This document shows, in pieces, positions 45,998 through 55,700 of a stretch of 64,000 nucleotides of DNA. The notes under the pieces are model-generated. The model had not been told where the DNA came from. It did not search any database and saw nothing but the letters and a program-made list of their open reading frames with translations. Each line of letters begins with the position of its first letter. Position 1 is the stretch's first letter. Made by a program: the position numbers and the translations under genes. The DNA is from NCEH01 sp043195195 (GTDB lineage Bacteria > Pseudomonadota > Alphaproteobacteria > Rhizobiales > Xanthobacteraceae), in NCBI RefSeq assembly GCF_043195195.1, contig NZ_JBAFWT010000007.1, forward strand, positions 62,001 to 126,000. Direction: 5' to 3'.

Positions 45998-47455
45998 ATG
46001 ACGGCACGCGACGCGCGCCCCAGGAGAGCTGAAGCCGCGCCGGCACCGCGCCTGCGGGGTCATGCTCCGAGCGTCGCGCTGCTCCGCGCCCGCTGTGCCA
46101 TCGCAGTGGTCATCGTCGCGGCCGCCCTTGCCATTTCCAGCTTCGGCTGGGCCGGCCCCGCATCGGCTGCCGACCCGACGGCGCTACAGATCGCCGCGCG
46201 CCCCGATGAATTACCTGCCCCCGCGGCATCCGAGCAAGGGCTGCCGAACGAACCGGCCGCCCAGGGTCCTGCCATCCCTCCGGGTCCCGCCATCGCCACG
46301 GGCGCGCGCCTCGCTGGCGATGCCCAGCGAACCCGCCTCGTGATCGACCTCGATCGGAAGGTGGAGTTTCGAGCTTTCACCTTAGCCAATCCCTATCGCG
46401 TCATTCTCGACCTGCCGGCGGTCCGCTTCGCGTTCGACGCCTCCAAGGGCCAGACCAAGCGGGGCCTGGTGAATGCATACCGTTACGGCGAGTTCGCACC
46501 CGGCAAGGCGCGGGTGGTGATCGACGTCGGCGAGCCCGTCGCCATCGACAAGGCTTTCATCCTGGATGCGATCGACGACCAGCCGGCACGGCTGGTGCTC
46601 GACCTCGTCAAGACCGACGCGGCGCATTTTACCTCCACCGTTGCGACCGCGGCGGAGGCGCGCGGGGCCCCCGCCGCGATGCCGGTGGCGACCGATGGCG
46701 TGGCCGACGGAGATACGCGGCCGGTGATCTGCCTCGACCCGGGCCATGGCGGCATCGATTCGGGCACCACGGGCGCGAGCGCCTATTCGGAAAAGAACAT
46801 CGTGCTTGATGTGGCGCTCGCCCTGAAGGCGAAGCTGGAGGCGAGCGGGAAATATCGCGTGGTGATGACGCGTTCCACCGATACCTTCATCGCGCTTGGG
46901 GAGCGGGTGCGAATCGCGCGCGCCAATCGCGCCGCCCTGTTCGTCTCGATCCATGCCGACGCGCTTGCCAGCGGCGACGGGCAGGCGCGGGGCGCGAGCG
47001 TCTATACCCTGTCGGAAACCGCCAGCGACGCCGAGTCCGCCCATCTCGCGGAAAAGGAAAACAAAGCCGACCTCATCGCGGGCGTGGATCTCTCGGAAGA
47101 GAGCAACGAAGTTGCCGGCATCCTGTTCGACCTCGCCCAGCGCGAGACCAAGAATTTTTCAGCCCTGTTCGCCCGAACCCTCGTCGGGGCCATGAAGGGC
47201 GCCGGCCGCATCCACAAGTCGCCGTTGAAATCGGCCGGCTTCCGGGTGCTGAAAGCGCACGACGTCCCCTCGGTGCTGGTGGAAGTGGGCTACATGTCGA
47301 GCCGCGAGGATCTCAAGCTGATGACCTCGGACGCTTGGCGCGAGAAGGTGACGGACGCGATGCAGAGCGCCATCAACGAATTCTTCGCCACGCGGGTGGC
47401 CGGCGGCAATGCGGTCACTCCCGAGCCGGTCGCCACGGGGAGCCTGCCGCGCTGA
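45998..47455 (+). CDS. N-acetylmuramoyl-L-alanine amidase with AMIN domain (AmiC type)
   Basis: This 485-residue periplasmic amidase cuts the amide bond between MurNAc and the stem peptide during cell separation. The N-terminal hydrophobic signal (AVVIVAAALAISSFGW) is followed by an AMIN domain at about 105-215 (RLVIDLDRKVEFRAFTLANP) that targets septal wall. The Amidase_3 catalytic domain at about 240-460 has zinc ligands in ICLDPGHGGIDSGT, SEKNIVLD and SIHADAL, and the Glu in VLVEVGYMS. AGGGGAAGG 9 nt upstream fixes ATG 45998 over GTG 45989. It precedes the PBP1a gene in the same direction, a common alphaproteobacterial pair. Confidence 0.94.
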   Translation: MTARDARPRRAEAAPAPRLRGHAPSVALLRARCAIAVVIVAAALAISSFGWAGPASAADPTALQIAARPDELPAPAASEQGLPNEPAAQGPAIPPGPAIATGARLAGDAQRTRLVIDLDRKVEFRAFTLANPYRVILDLPAVRFAFDASKGQTKRGLVNAYRYGEFAPGKARVVIDVGEPVAIDKAFILDAIDDQPARLVLDLVKTDAAHFTSTVATAAEARGAPAAMPVATDGVADGDTRPVICLDPGHGGIDSGTTGASAYSEKNIVLDVALALKAKLEASGKYRVVMTRSTDTFIALGERVRIARANRAALFVSIHADALASGDGQARGASVYTLSETASDAESAHLAEKENKADLIAGVDLSEESNEVAGILFDLAQRETKNFSALFARTLVGAMKGAGRIHKSPLKSAGFRVLKAHDVPSVLVEVGYMSSREDLKLMTSDAWREKVTDAMQSAINEFFATRVAGGNAVTPEPVATGSLPR

Positions 47456-47675
47456 CCCTTGCCACCCTTGCCTCAGGGGAAGGTCCTCTCCTTTTTCCCC
47501 AGCGGTCGTGAAGCAGCCACTTTTGGCCAACATAGCCGTGACGTCGGTGCCGAATTCGTCTGTTTGGGCGCCGTGACCCTTGCGCAAAGGGGGCGAATGC
47601 GGCTTTTGGACAGGCTTGGCCTCGCCAGGCAGCAAGGCTGCTGTTTCAGGGTGTCGTGGTGGGAGAGCCGGCGAA

Positions 47676-50126
47676 ATGCGGCTGCTGTTGAGGTTCTTCG
47701 GGTTTCTGTTCGCCCTCGGCACGCTTGTGCTGCTCGTGGGGGCGGCGGGGGCGACCTATTTCGTCTGGAAATACTCCCAGGACCTGCCCGACTATACCCA
47801 GCTCCAGAATTACGAGCCGCCGGTGATGACCCGCGTCCATGCCGACGACGGGTCGCTGGTGGCTGAATGGGCGCGCCAGCGCCGGCTCTATATCCCGATC
47901 CAATCGGTGCCGAAGCTGGTGATCGAGGCGTTCCTTTCGGCCGAGGACAAGAATTTCTACGAGCACGGCGGCATCGACCCCGTCGGCATCTTCCGCGCCG
48001 GCATGGTCTATCTCCAGAATTTCGGCTCGAACCGCCGGCCCCAGGGCGCCTCCACCATCACCCAGCAGGTGGCCAAGAACTTCCTGCTGACCAATGAGGT
48101 GTCGTTCGACCGGAAGATCAAGGAAGCGCTGCTGGCGCTGCGCATCGAGCGCGCCTATTCCAAGGATCGCATCCTTGAGCTGTATCTGAACGAAATCTAC
48201 CTCGGCATGGGTGCCTACGGCATCGCGGCTGCCGCCCTGGTCTATTTCGACAAATCGGTCGAGGACCTGAACGTCCAGGAAGCGGCTTATCTTGCCGCGC
48301 TGCCAAAGGCGCCGTCCTCCTACAATCCGTTCCGCGAGCGCGAGCGCGCCACCGACCGCCGCAACTGGGTCATCGACCGCATGGCGGAAAACGGCTTCAT
48401 CACCGCCGCCCAGGCGGAAGTCGCCAAGAAGTCCTCCATCGACGTGACGCCCCGTCCCACCGGCGCGCAGATCTTCGCGGCGGAATATTACGCTGAGGAA
48501 GTGCGCCGCCAGGTCTACGAGCGCTATGGCGAGACCAAGCTCTACGAGGGCGGCCTCTCGGTGCGCACGGCGCTCAATCCGAAGATGCAGATGATCGCCA
48601 AGAAGGCGCTCTCCGACGGCTTGGTGCGATACGACGAGCAGCGCGGCTGGCGCGGCCCGGTGAATCACATCGACATTTCCGGCGACTGGGGCCAGAAGCT
48701 CGCCGAGCTGAAGGCCTATTACGACATTCCCTGGAAGCTCGCGGTGGTGCTCGATTCGGGCAAGGACACCGCGCGCATCGGCCTGCAGCCGCCGCGCGAG
48801 AAGTCGGGCAGCACCTCGACGCAGCGTGACCTCGGCCTGATCAATCTGGACGGCGTCAAATGGGCGCGCTGGGTCAAGGGGCCGGACGCTGGCAAGGCGG
48901 TAAGCTCGGTCGCACAGGTGCTTAAGCCGGGCGACGTGGTCTATGTCGAGCCGATCGCCGGCAAGGACGGCCAGTACCGCCTCCACCAAATTCCCGAGAT
49001 CGAGGGAGCCATGGTGGTGATGGAGCCGCTGACCGGGCGCGTGCTCGCGCTGTCCGGCGGCTTCTCCTATGACGAAAGCCAGTTCAACCGTGCCACCCAG
49101 GCGTTGCGCCAGCCCGGCTCCTCGTTCAAGCCCATCGTCTATTCCGCGGCCCTCGATAATGGCTACACGCCCTCCACGGTGGTGCTGGACGCGCCGATCG
49201 AGATCGACCAGGGCCCAGGCCTTGGGGTTTGGGCGCCGGAAAACTACGCCAAGAAATTCTATGGCCCGCAGACCCTGCGGTTCGGCCTGGAGCAGTCGCG
49301 CAACGTCATGACCGTGCGCCTGGCCCAGGATGTCGGCATGCCGATCATCACCGAATATGCCAAGAAGTTCGGCGTCTATGACGACATGCTGCCGGTGCTC
49401 TCCATGGCGCTCGGCGCCGGTGAGACCACGCTCATGCGCATGGTCGGCGCCTATGCGATCATGGCCAATGGCGGGCGCAAGGTGACGCCGTCGCTGATCG
49501 ACCGCATCCAGGACCGCTACGGCCATACCATCTACCGCCACGACGAGCGCGAGTGCCGGGGCTGTGACGCCGAGAGCTGGCAGAACCAGCCCGAGCCGAC
49601 CCTGATCGATCGCCGCCCGGTGGTTCTCGATCCCATGACCGCCTATCAGATCACCTCCATGATGGAGGGCGTGGTCCAGCGCGGCACGGGCACGGCGCTG
49701 AAGGACCTCGGCAAGCCGGTGGCCGGCAAGAGCGGCACCACCAATGACGAGAAGGACGCCTGGTTCATCGCCTTCACACCGGAAGTGGTGGTGGGCGTCT
49801 ATCTCGGCTACGACAAGCCCAAGCCCATGGGCAAGGGCTCGACCGGCGGCGTTCTCTCCGCCCCGATCGTGCGTGAATTCATGAAGACCGCGCTGGCCGA
49901 TCGTCCCGCCATTCCGTTCCGCGTGCCGCCGGGCATCAAGCTGGTGCGCATCAATCCCAAGAGCGGCCTGAGGGCGAGCACGGGCGAAAACGCCATCCTG
50001 GAGGCCTTCAAGCCGGGGACGGCGCCGCCCGACAGCTATTCGGTGATCGGGGCGAGCGATGCGCCGATGACCGTGACGCCGGAAGCCGACCGGGCGGTGC
50101 GCAGCGGCACCGGCGGGCTGTACTGA
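47676..50126 (+). CDS. mrcA: Penicillin-binding protein 1A (bifunctional transglycosylase/transpeptidase)
   Basis: This 816-residue class A PBP has an N-terminal membrane anchor (LFALGTLVLLVGAAGATYF) and a GT51 glycosyltransferase domain (catalytic Glu in SAEDKNFYEHGGIDP, then GASTITQQVAKN). An OB-like insert is followed by the transpeptidase with Ser-x-x-Lys in PGSSFKPIVY, SRN in EQSRNVMT and KSGTTN as the KTG motif. It polymerises and crosslinks peptidoglycan. ATG 47676 follows GGGAGAG; the longer frame from 47580 is rejected. It lies 220 nt after the amidase gene. Confidence 0.96.
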   Translation: MRLLLRFFGFLFALGTLVLLVGAAGATYFVWKYSQDLPDYTQLQNYEPPVMTRVHADDGSLVAEWARQRRLYIPIQSVPKLVIEAFLSAEDKNFYEHGGIDPVGIFRAGMVYLQNFGSNRRPQGASTITQQVAKNFLLTNEVSFDRKIKEALLALRIERAYSKDRILELYLNEIYLGMGAYGIAAAALVYFDKSVEDLNVQEAAYLAALPKAPSSYNPFRERERATDRRNWVIDRMAENGFITAAQAEVAKKSSIDVTPRPTGAQIFAAEYYAEEVRRQVYERYGETKLYEGGLSVRTALNPKMQMIAKKALSDGLVRYDEQRGWRGPVNHIDISGDWGQKLAELKAYYDIPWKLAVVLDSGKDTARIGLQPPREKSGSTSTQRDLGLINLDGVKWARWVKGPDAGKAVSSVAQVLKPGDVVYVEPIAGKDGQYRLHQIPEIEGAMVVMEPLTGRVLALSGGFSYDESQFNRATQALRQPGSSFKPIVYSAALDNGYTPSTVVLDAPIEIDQGPGLGVWAPENYAKKFYGPQTLRFGLEQSRNVMTVRLAQDVGMPIITEYAKKFGVYDDMLPVLSMALGAGETTLMRMVGAYAIMANGGRKVTPSLIDRIQDRYGHTIYRHDERECRGCDAESWQNQPEPTLIDRRPVVLDPMTAYQITSMMEGVVQRGTGTALKDLGKPVAGKSGTTNDEKDAWFIAFTPEVVVGVYLGYDKPKPMGKGSTGGVLSAPIVREFMKTALADRPAIPFRVPPGIKLVRINPKSGLRASTGENAILEAFKPGTAPPDSYSVIGASDAPMTVTPEADRAVRSGTGGLY

Positions 50127-50140
50127 GCGCCTTCCCGTTC

Positions 50141-50170
50141 CCTCTCCCGTGTGCGGGGGAAGGGCGAGGG
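50141..50170. repeat. REP-like palindrome
   Basis: CCTCTCCCGTGTGCGGGGGAAGG is an imperfect hairpin right after the mrcA stop and shares its CCTCTCCCGTGTGCGGG core with 28655-28676. It may stabilise the mrcA 3' end. Confidence 0.55.
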
Positions 50171-50286
50171 GAGGGGCACTCAAGCTGAGCGACGCCACCC
50201 AAGCATCTCGCTCTTTGCCCGGCGCCCGTTTACAGGCCGGTGCACCGCCGCTATTTTCCGCGGCCCTCGGATCAGAAAGGTTTCCC

Positions 50287-51417
50287 ATGCGTGCGGAGCT
50301 CGCCGCGAAAGTCGACGAGATCAATCAGTCCGTTGATCTGCTGCGTCAGCATCTCAATGTGGACCGCTCGCGTCGGCGCCTCGCCGAATTGAACAACATC
50401 GCCGAGGATCCGAACCTCTGGAACGATCCGGAGCGGGCGCAGAAGATCATGCAGGAGCGCACCGGCCTTGAGGACGCGCTCGGCGCCATCGACCGGGTCA
50501 ATCGCGATCTCGCCGACAATGTCGAATTGATCGAGCTTGGCGAGGCCGAGGGCGATGAGGGGGTCATCTCGGAAGCTGCCGCCGCGCTCGACGGGCTGAA
50601 GGCCGAGCTGGCGCGCCGCGAACTGGACGCCCTGCTTGCGGGCGAGGCGGATTCCAACGACAGCTATCTGGAAGTCCATGCCGGCGCCGGCGGCACCGAC
50701 AGCCAGGACTGGGCCGAGATGCTGCTGCGCATGTACCGGCGCTGGTGCGAGCGCCACGGCTTCAAGGTGGAGCTGATGGACGAATCACAGGGCGAGCAGG
50801 CCGGCCTGAAGTCCGCCACCATCCAGGTGAAGGGCCATAATGCCTATGGCTGGCTGAAGACCGAGGCGGGCGTGCACCGCCTGGTGCGCATCTCGCCGTT
50901 CGATTCCAACGCCCGGCGGCAGACCTCGTTCGCCAGCGTCGACGTCTATCCGGTGGTGGACGACCGCATCGTGGTGGACATCAAGGAAGCCGACGTGCGG
51001 GTGGACACCATGCGCTCCGGCGGCGCGGGCGGGCAGCACGTGAACAAGACCGAATCGGCCGTGCGCCTCACCCATATTCCCACCGGCATCGCGGTGGTGA
51101 GCGAGGGCGACCGCTCCCAGCACAAGAACCGCGCCACCGCCTGGAACATGCTGCGCGCCAAGCTCTATGATTTGGAGCTGAAGCGGCGTGAGGCCGAGGC
51201 GATCGCGGAGCAGGCGGCCAAGACCGATATCGGCTGGGGCCACCAGATCCGCTCTTACGTGCTCCAGCCCTATCAGCTGGTGAAGGACCTGCGCACCGGC
51301 GTCACGTCGGGCACGCCGCAGGAAGTGCTGGACGGCGATCTCGACCCCTTCATGGAAGCCGCCCTCGCCCAGCGCGCCTATGGCGGCGGGCCGGATCAGG
51401 TCGAAGACGTGGAGTGA
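50287..51417 (+). CDS. prfB: Peptide chain release factor 2
   Basis: This 376-residue factor recognises UGA and UAA stops. The tripeptide anticodon SPF is present in RISPFDSNARR, and the peptidyl-tRNA-hydrolysis GGQ in GGAGGQHVNKTESA. The reading frame is continuous from ATG 50287, so the +1 programmed frameshift of E. coli prfB is absent. Start is supported by AAGG 8 nt upstream. A hairpin without T-tract at 51424-51449 follows the stop. Confidence 0.96.
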   Translation: MRAELAAKVDEINQSVDLLRQHLNVDRSRRRLAELNNIAEDPNLWNDPERAQKIMQERTGLEDALGAIDRVNRDLADNVELIELGEAEGDEGVISEAAAALDGLKAELARRELDALLAGEADSNDSYLEVHAGAGGTDSQDWAEMLLRMYRRWCERHGFKVELMDESQGEQAGLKSATIQVKGHNAYGWLKTEAGVHRLVRISPFDSNARRQTSFASVDVYPVVDDRIVVDIKEADVRVDTMRSGGAGGQHVNKTESAVRLTHIPTGIAVVSEGDRSQHKNRATAWNMLRAKLYDLELKRREAEAIAEQAAKTDIGWGHQIRSYVLQPYQLVKDLRTGVTSGTPQEVLDGDLDPFMEAALAQRAYGGGPDQVEDVE

Positions 51418-51423
51418 GCGCGC

Positions 51424-51449
51424 AGCGGCGCCACCGGGATGGCGCCGCT
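51424..51449. terminator. Hairpin between prfB and the convergent Nmad2-like pseudogene
   Basis: AGCGGCGCCA / TGGCGCCGCT forms a perfect 10-bp stem around CCGGGA, 6 nt past the prfB stop. It lacks a T-tract, so termination is plausible but not certain. Confidence 0.55.
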
Positions 51450-52059
51450 TAACAGGGTCCGCAGGAAGTGCGGTGGCGCCGTTTCTCCTGCTTGCATGTG
51501 CCGTGACCCCCGACCTCTTTCGGATCGAATGGGCTCGCGTGCGATTTCAGCCAGTCGAGCCAACGGTCTCGCTCGTCCGTCGCCAGAGGTGACTTGCGAT
51601 GGCCGCGCCGGGCATTCATTTCCAGGCGATAGCCTTCGCCGGGAAATGGCTCCTCATCGCTGCTGATTCGCCAAGCGCGATCGAAGATCAGAACGTATTT
51701 TCCCGAAACGTCGGTTTCTTTTTCAGCGGGACAATGCACGGGATTGTGGACTTGTTTAAGAGATGCGGGACCATTTGGCTGATAGATATTATCAGGCCAC
51801 GCGCTCTTATTTGGTTTTTTGCATTGAAAGTCTTCAGAATTCCAATAATCACGAAACAATAGTTTTCTTGTAACCTCGCCGCCCCAGACAACGGCATGAG
51901 GATGCCTCCCCAGGGGCCCCCGGCGAAGGCCACCACCAGATCCCCGACTTGGGCATGTCGGCGGATCCGGGGCTTGCAGATTGCTAGCGTGGTCGCTGGC
52001 GATTCGAAATTCGGTGCGGAGCCGTTATCCGCCGTGATGACGTATCGCCAGAGGTTCAT
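51449..52059 (-). pseudogene. Frameshifted Nmad2-like (nucleotide modification associated domain 2) gene
   Basis: Two adjacent minus-strand frames join into one protein if a single base is restored in the G/C runs at about 51908-51921. The upstream part starts MNLWRYVITADNGSAPN at 52059 and continues LAICKPRIRRHAQVGDLVVA. Past the shift the other frame reads PHAVVWGGEVTRKLLFRDYW and then KKPNKSAWPDNIYQ. The order of CKPRIR, VGD, YW, KKP and DNIY matches my recollection of the Nmad2 family, proposed to work with modified or hypermodified DNA. GC content is clearly lower than in flanking genes. It could also be a sequencing error in a homopolymer. Confidence 0.6.
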
Positions 52060-52116
52060 GGCTAAATATCCCTGAGTTGGTCGATAATTGCAGGGACTAT
52101 CCTGGGTTGGCAACCG

Positions 52117-52590
52117 CTAAGCCAGCGCCTTCGCGGCTTCCAGCACCTCTTCCGGATGGCCGTCCACCTTCACCTTCGGCCAGACCTTGGCGATGGTGCC
52201 ATCGCGGCCGATGAGCAGGGTCACGCGCTCTATCCCCATGTATTTTCGGCCGTACATGCTCTTTTCCCCCCAGACGCCATAGGCCGCGAGCATGGCCGTG
52301 GCCTCGTCGGAAGCGAGCGGAATTTCGAGGTCGTATTTGGTCTTGAACTTGTCCTGCTTCGCCACCGGATCGGCCGAGACGCCGAGAATGTCGGTGTCGG
52401 CCCGTGCGAATTCCGCCCGCAGGCGGTTGAAGGCAATGGCTTCCTTGGTGCATCCCGGAGTATCAGCCTTGGGATAGAAATAGAGCACCAGCTTGCGGCC
52501 GGCAAAGTCGCTGAGGGAGACGCTGCCGCCGCCGTCGCGCGGCAAGGTGAAGGCGGGAGCGGGTGCACCCGGGAGGGGAATTTCAGTCAA
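52117..52590 (-). CDS. bcp: Thioredoxin-dependent peroxiredoxin, BCP/PrxQ family
   Basis: This 157-residue thiol peroxidase reduces H2O2 and organic peroxides. The peroxidatic Cys47 sits in KADTPGCTKEAIAF. The resolving Cys normally five residues later is replaced by Ile52, so this is a one-Cys-like variant of the family. Other signatures are LVLYFYPK and ILGVSADP. Its start overlaps nothing, and it is divergent from the AsmA/YhdP-like gene across 134 bp. Confidence 0.94.
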   Translation of the reverse strand: MTEIPLPGAPAPAFTLPRDGGGSVSLSDFAGRKLVLYFYPKADTPGCTKEAIAFNRLRAEFARADTDILGVSADPVAKQDKFKTKYDLEIPLASDEATAMLAAYGVWGEKSMYGRKYMGIERVTLLIGRDGTIAKVWPKVKVDGHPEEVLEAAKALA

Positions 52591-52724
52591 GTGCCTTCCT
52601 TTCGACGTGTGGGTGTCTTACCGGCAGAGCCAGATCCCCTTGCTTGGAAAACTGGATCGTACATTCTGGCGCCGCACCATGCCGGCGCGGGGGCGCTTTG
52701 AGGCACGCGGAGGGTTGCGAAGGG

Positions 52725-55700
52725 ATGAGCGATAACGCAAGGCAGCCGAAGCCGGGCGAGCGGCACGCCCGGCGTTCGCGCCTGCAAGGCATTGCCGGCG
52801 CGCTCGTGCCCCGCAGCCGCCTCGCGCGCCTGGCCATGTGGCTGCTCGTGGGCGTGTTCGCCATCGGCGGCCTCGCGGCGCTCGCTCTGTATGGGTTGAT
52901 CTCGCAGGGCATCGTTACCGCGAACATTGCCACGCCCTATATCGAGCGCGCCATAGAGGATCGCCTCGGACCGAATTACAAGGTGAAGATCGGCTCGACC
53001 ACGATGGAAACCGTCGCGGAGGGGAGCACGGTCGTTATCGTCCACGACATCCGCGTGACCGGACCCGACGGCGAACTCGTCGCCGGGGCGCCGAGCGCCG
53101 AGGTCGAATTGGAAGGCAGCCTGCTGACACTGTCGCCGCGGGCACGTCGGATCGACCTCATCGGCGCGGAAATGACCGTGAAGATCGCCGCCTCGGGTTC
53201 GGTCGCCGTGGCGACGGGCAAGGGGGCCAAGGCGATCACCACCACGCCGAGCGGCGATCCCCTGGTGCCGCCGGTACCGGGCACGAGTTCGGCGAGCCCC
53301 GCCAATGCGCCAGCAACAACGCCGACTGCGCCCGCCGGCTCCGTGCGCGAGCGCGCGTCGGATCCGCTGCTGCTGAGGGGGTTGGCCCAATGGCTCGATC
53401 AATTGGAGCGTGGCGGCCTTGACGGCGCGGCGCTCCAGGACGTCGGCCTCAAGGACGGCACCCTCACGGTGCTGAACGAGGCGAGCGGCCGCAAAGTATC
53501 GTTCGACGACATCTCGATCCGCCTTGCGCGGCCGCCCTCCGGCGGCGCGGTGCTGACCTTCACCGTCAAGAGCCCGCACAGCACTGCGACCCTGATCGCC
53601 ACCATCGGCCCGGTGAACAATCGCGAGCGCTCGGTGATGCTGGACGTGAAGGATGTCTCGACGCGCGATCTGGTCCAGGCTTTCAGCCAGGATTGGCGGC
53701 GCTTCTACATGGACATGCCGCTTTCCGCGACGTTCAGCGCCCGCTTGGCCTCGGACGGAAACGTGCGGGCTGCGAACGGCCGCGTGATGCTCGGGGCCGG
53801 GGAGATCGGCAACGGCGAGGACACGTCCGAACGTTTCGTGCTGGACGGTGCCGAACTCGCCGTGACCCTCGACCCGCAACGGCGGGTGGTGGTCATCGAT
53901 ACGCTGGCGGCGAGCAAGAATGCCAACAAGGTCGCCCTGCAGGGCGAGGTGACCGTCCCGGCCTCGGCGGAGCAGGACTGGCCCTACGTGCTGCGTCAGC
54001 AGAATGTCATTTTCGCCGGGCCGGAGATGCCCGATCCCCCGCTGGCGCTGACCACGGCCGACGTGGGCGGGCGCTATACGCCGTCCAGCAAGCAATTGCT
54101 GTTCGAGCGCGGCGCGCTCTCCAGCGCCGCCGGGGGCCTCACCTTCACCGGTATGGTGGATTTTGGCATCGACGTGCCGGCGATCAAGCTCAATGCCGTG
54201 GGCTCGCCCATGCCCTCCACCACGGTGCGGCGCTTCTGGCCGGTGTCCATCGCCCCGCCGGCCCGCACCTTTGTGCTGGAAAACGTGACCGGCGGAACGG
54301 TGGATGGCTCCACCATCGTCGTCAACATGCCGCTCGATCTGATCGGCCAGAAGGAAATTCCGCTGCCCGATGATGCCGTGCATCTGGAGATGAACGGCAG
54401 TGGTTTTTCGATCCAGGCGCTCAAGGGCTTGCCGCCGATCCGCGATGCGAAGCTCAATGTCCTGGTCACCGGCCGCACGGTCCGCGTGAACCTGCCCGAG
54501 GGCACCGTGGTCACGCCCGGCAATCGCAAGCTCGCCATGAGCGACGGCGTGTTCTTCATGCCAGATTATTTCCCCCGCGAGCCGCGCAGCCAGATCCGGG
54601 TGAAGATCGACGGGCCGGCCGACGCCGGCATCGAAGTGCTCGGCATGGATGCGCTGAAGGGACCGGCCGGCACCGCCTATGATCCCGCCACCACGCGCGG
54701 TCGCCTCTCGGCCGTGGTGCAGATCAACATTCATTTCCGCAAGGTCGCTGATCCCGCCGACACCGATTATTCGGTCGAGGCGACATTGACCGATTTCGGT
54801 TTGGACGATGTATTCGCCGGCCAACGCATGGAAGGGGCTACCGTTTCCGTGTTTGCGACGCCGGCCGGCATCCTGCTGCGCGGCGACGGCAAGCTTGCGG
54901 GGGCGCCCGCCACCTTCGAGTATGAGAAGAAGAAGGATCAGGCGGACGCCGACCTGCGCGTCAATGCCACCCTGGATGATTCCGCCCGCAGCAAGATCGG
55001 CATCGGGCTTACCGCGGTGTCCGGGCCGGTGCTGCTGAAGCTCGTCGGCACGACCAACAACAAGGAAACCAAGGCCAATATCGAGCTGGACCTCACGGCG
55101 GCGCGGATCTCGGATCTGATCCCAGGCCTGTCGAAGCCGGCCGGCCGGCCGCTGAAGGCCCGCTTCTCCACCGTCGACACCGGCTCGCGGATCAAGATCA
55201 ACGAATTGGTGCTCGACGGGTCCGGAGCGCTGATCAAGGGGTCACTGGAACTCGCCGACAATGGCGACTTGAACGCCGCCAATTTCCCGACCTTCCAGCT
55301 CAGCGACGGCGACAAGGCGAGCCTGAAGGCCGACCGCTCGGGCGACGTGCTGCGGGTCCGCATCACCGGCGACGTGGTGGATGCGCGCGGCATCATGAAG
55401 AGCCTCATCGGCAGTCCGGCAGCGCCGAAGGATCCCAAGACCGGAAGGTCGCCTCGCAACCAGGATGTGGACGTGGAGGCGAAGATTGGCGCGCTGACCG
55501 GCAACAACGGCGAGGTTCTGCGCCAGATGGACCTCACCGTGAGCCGGCGGGGCGTCGAGCTGCGCAACTTCTCCATGAGCGCCAAGATCGGGCGGGAGGG
55601 CAATCTTGCGGGCGAGATCCGCAACACCGATGCCGGCCGCAGGGCTTTGTTCCTGCGCACCTCGGACGCCGGCGCGGTGCTGCGCTTCCTGGAGATCTAT

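Noticed and set aside
50287..50400. Programmed +1 frameshift in prfB
   Set aside because: The frame is continuous from ATG 50287, with no in-frame TGA near codon 25.
51449..52113. Prophage or complete DNA-modification system around the Nmad2-like gene
   Set aside because: Flanks are prfB and bcp; no integrase, methylase, helicase or structural genes are nearby.
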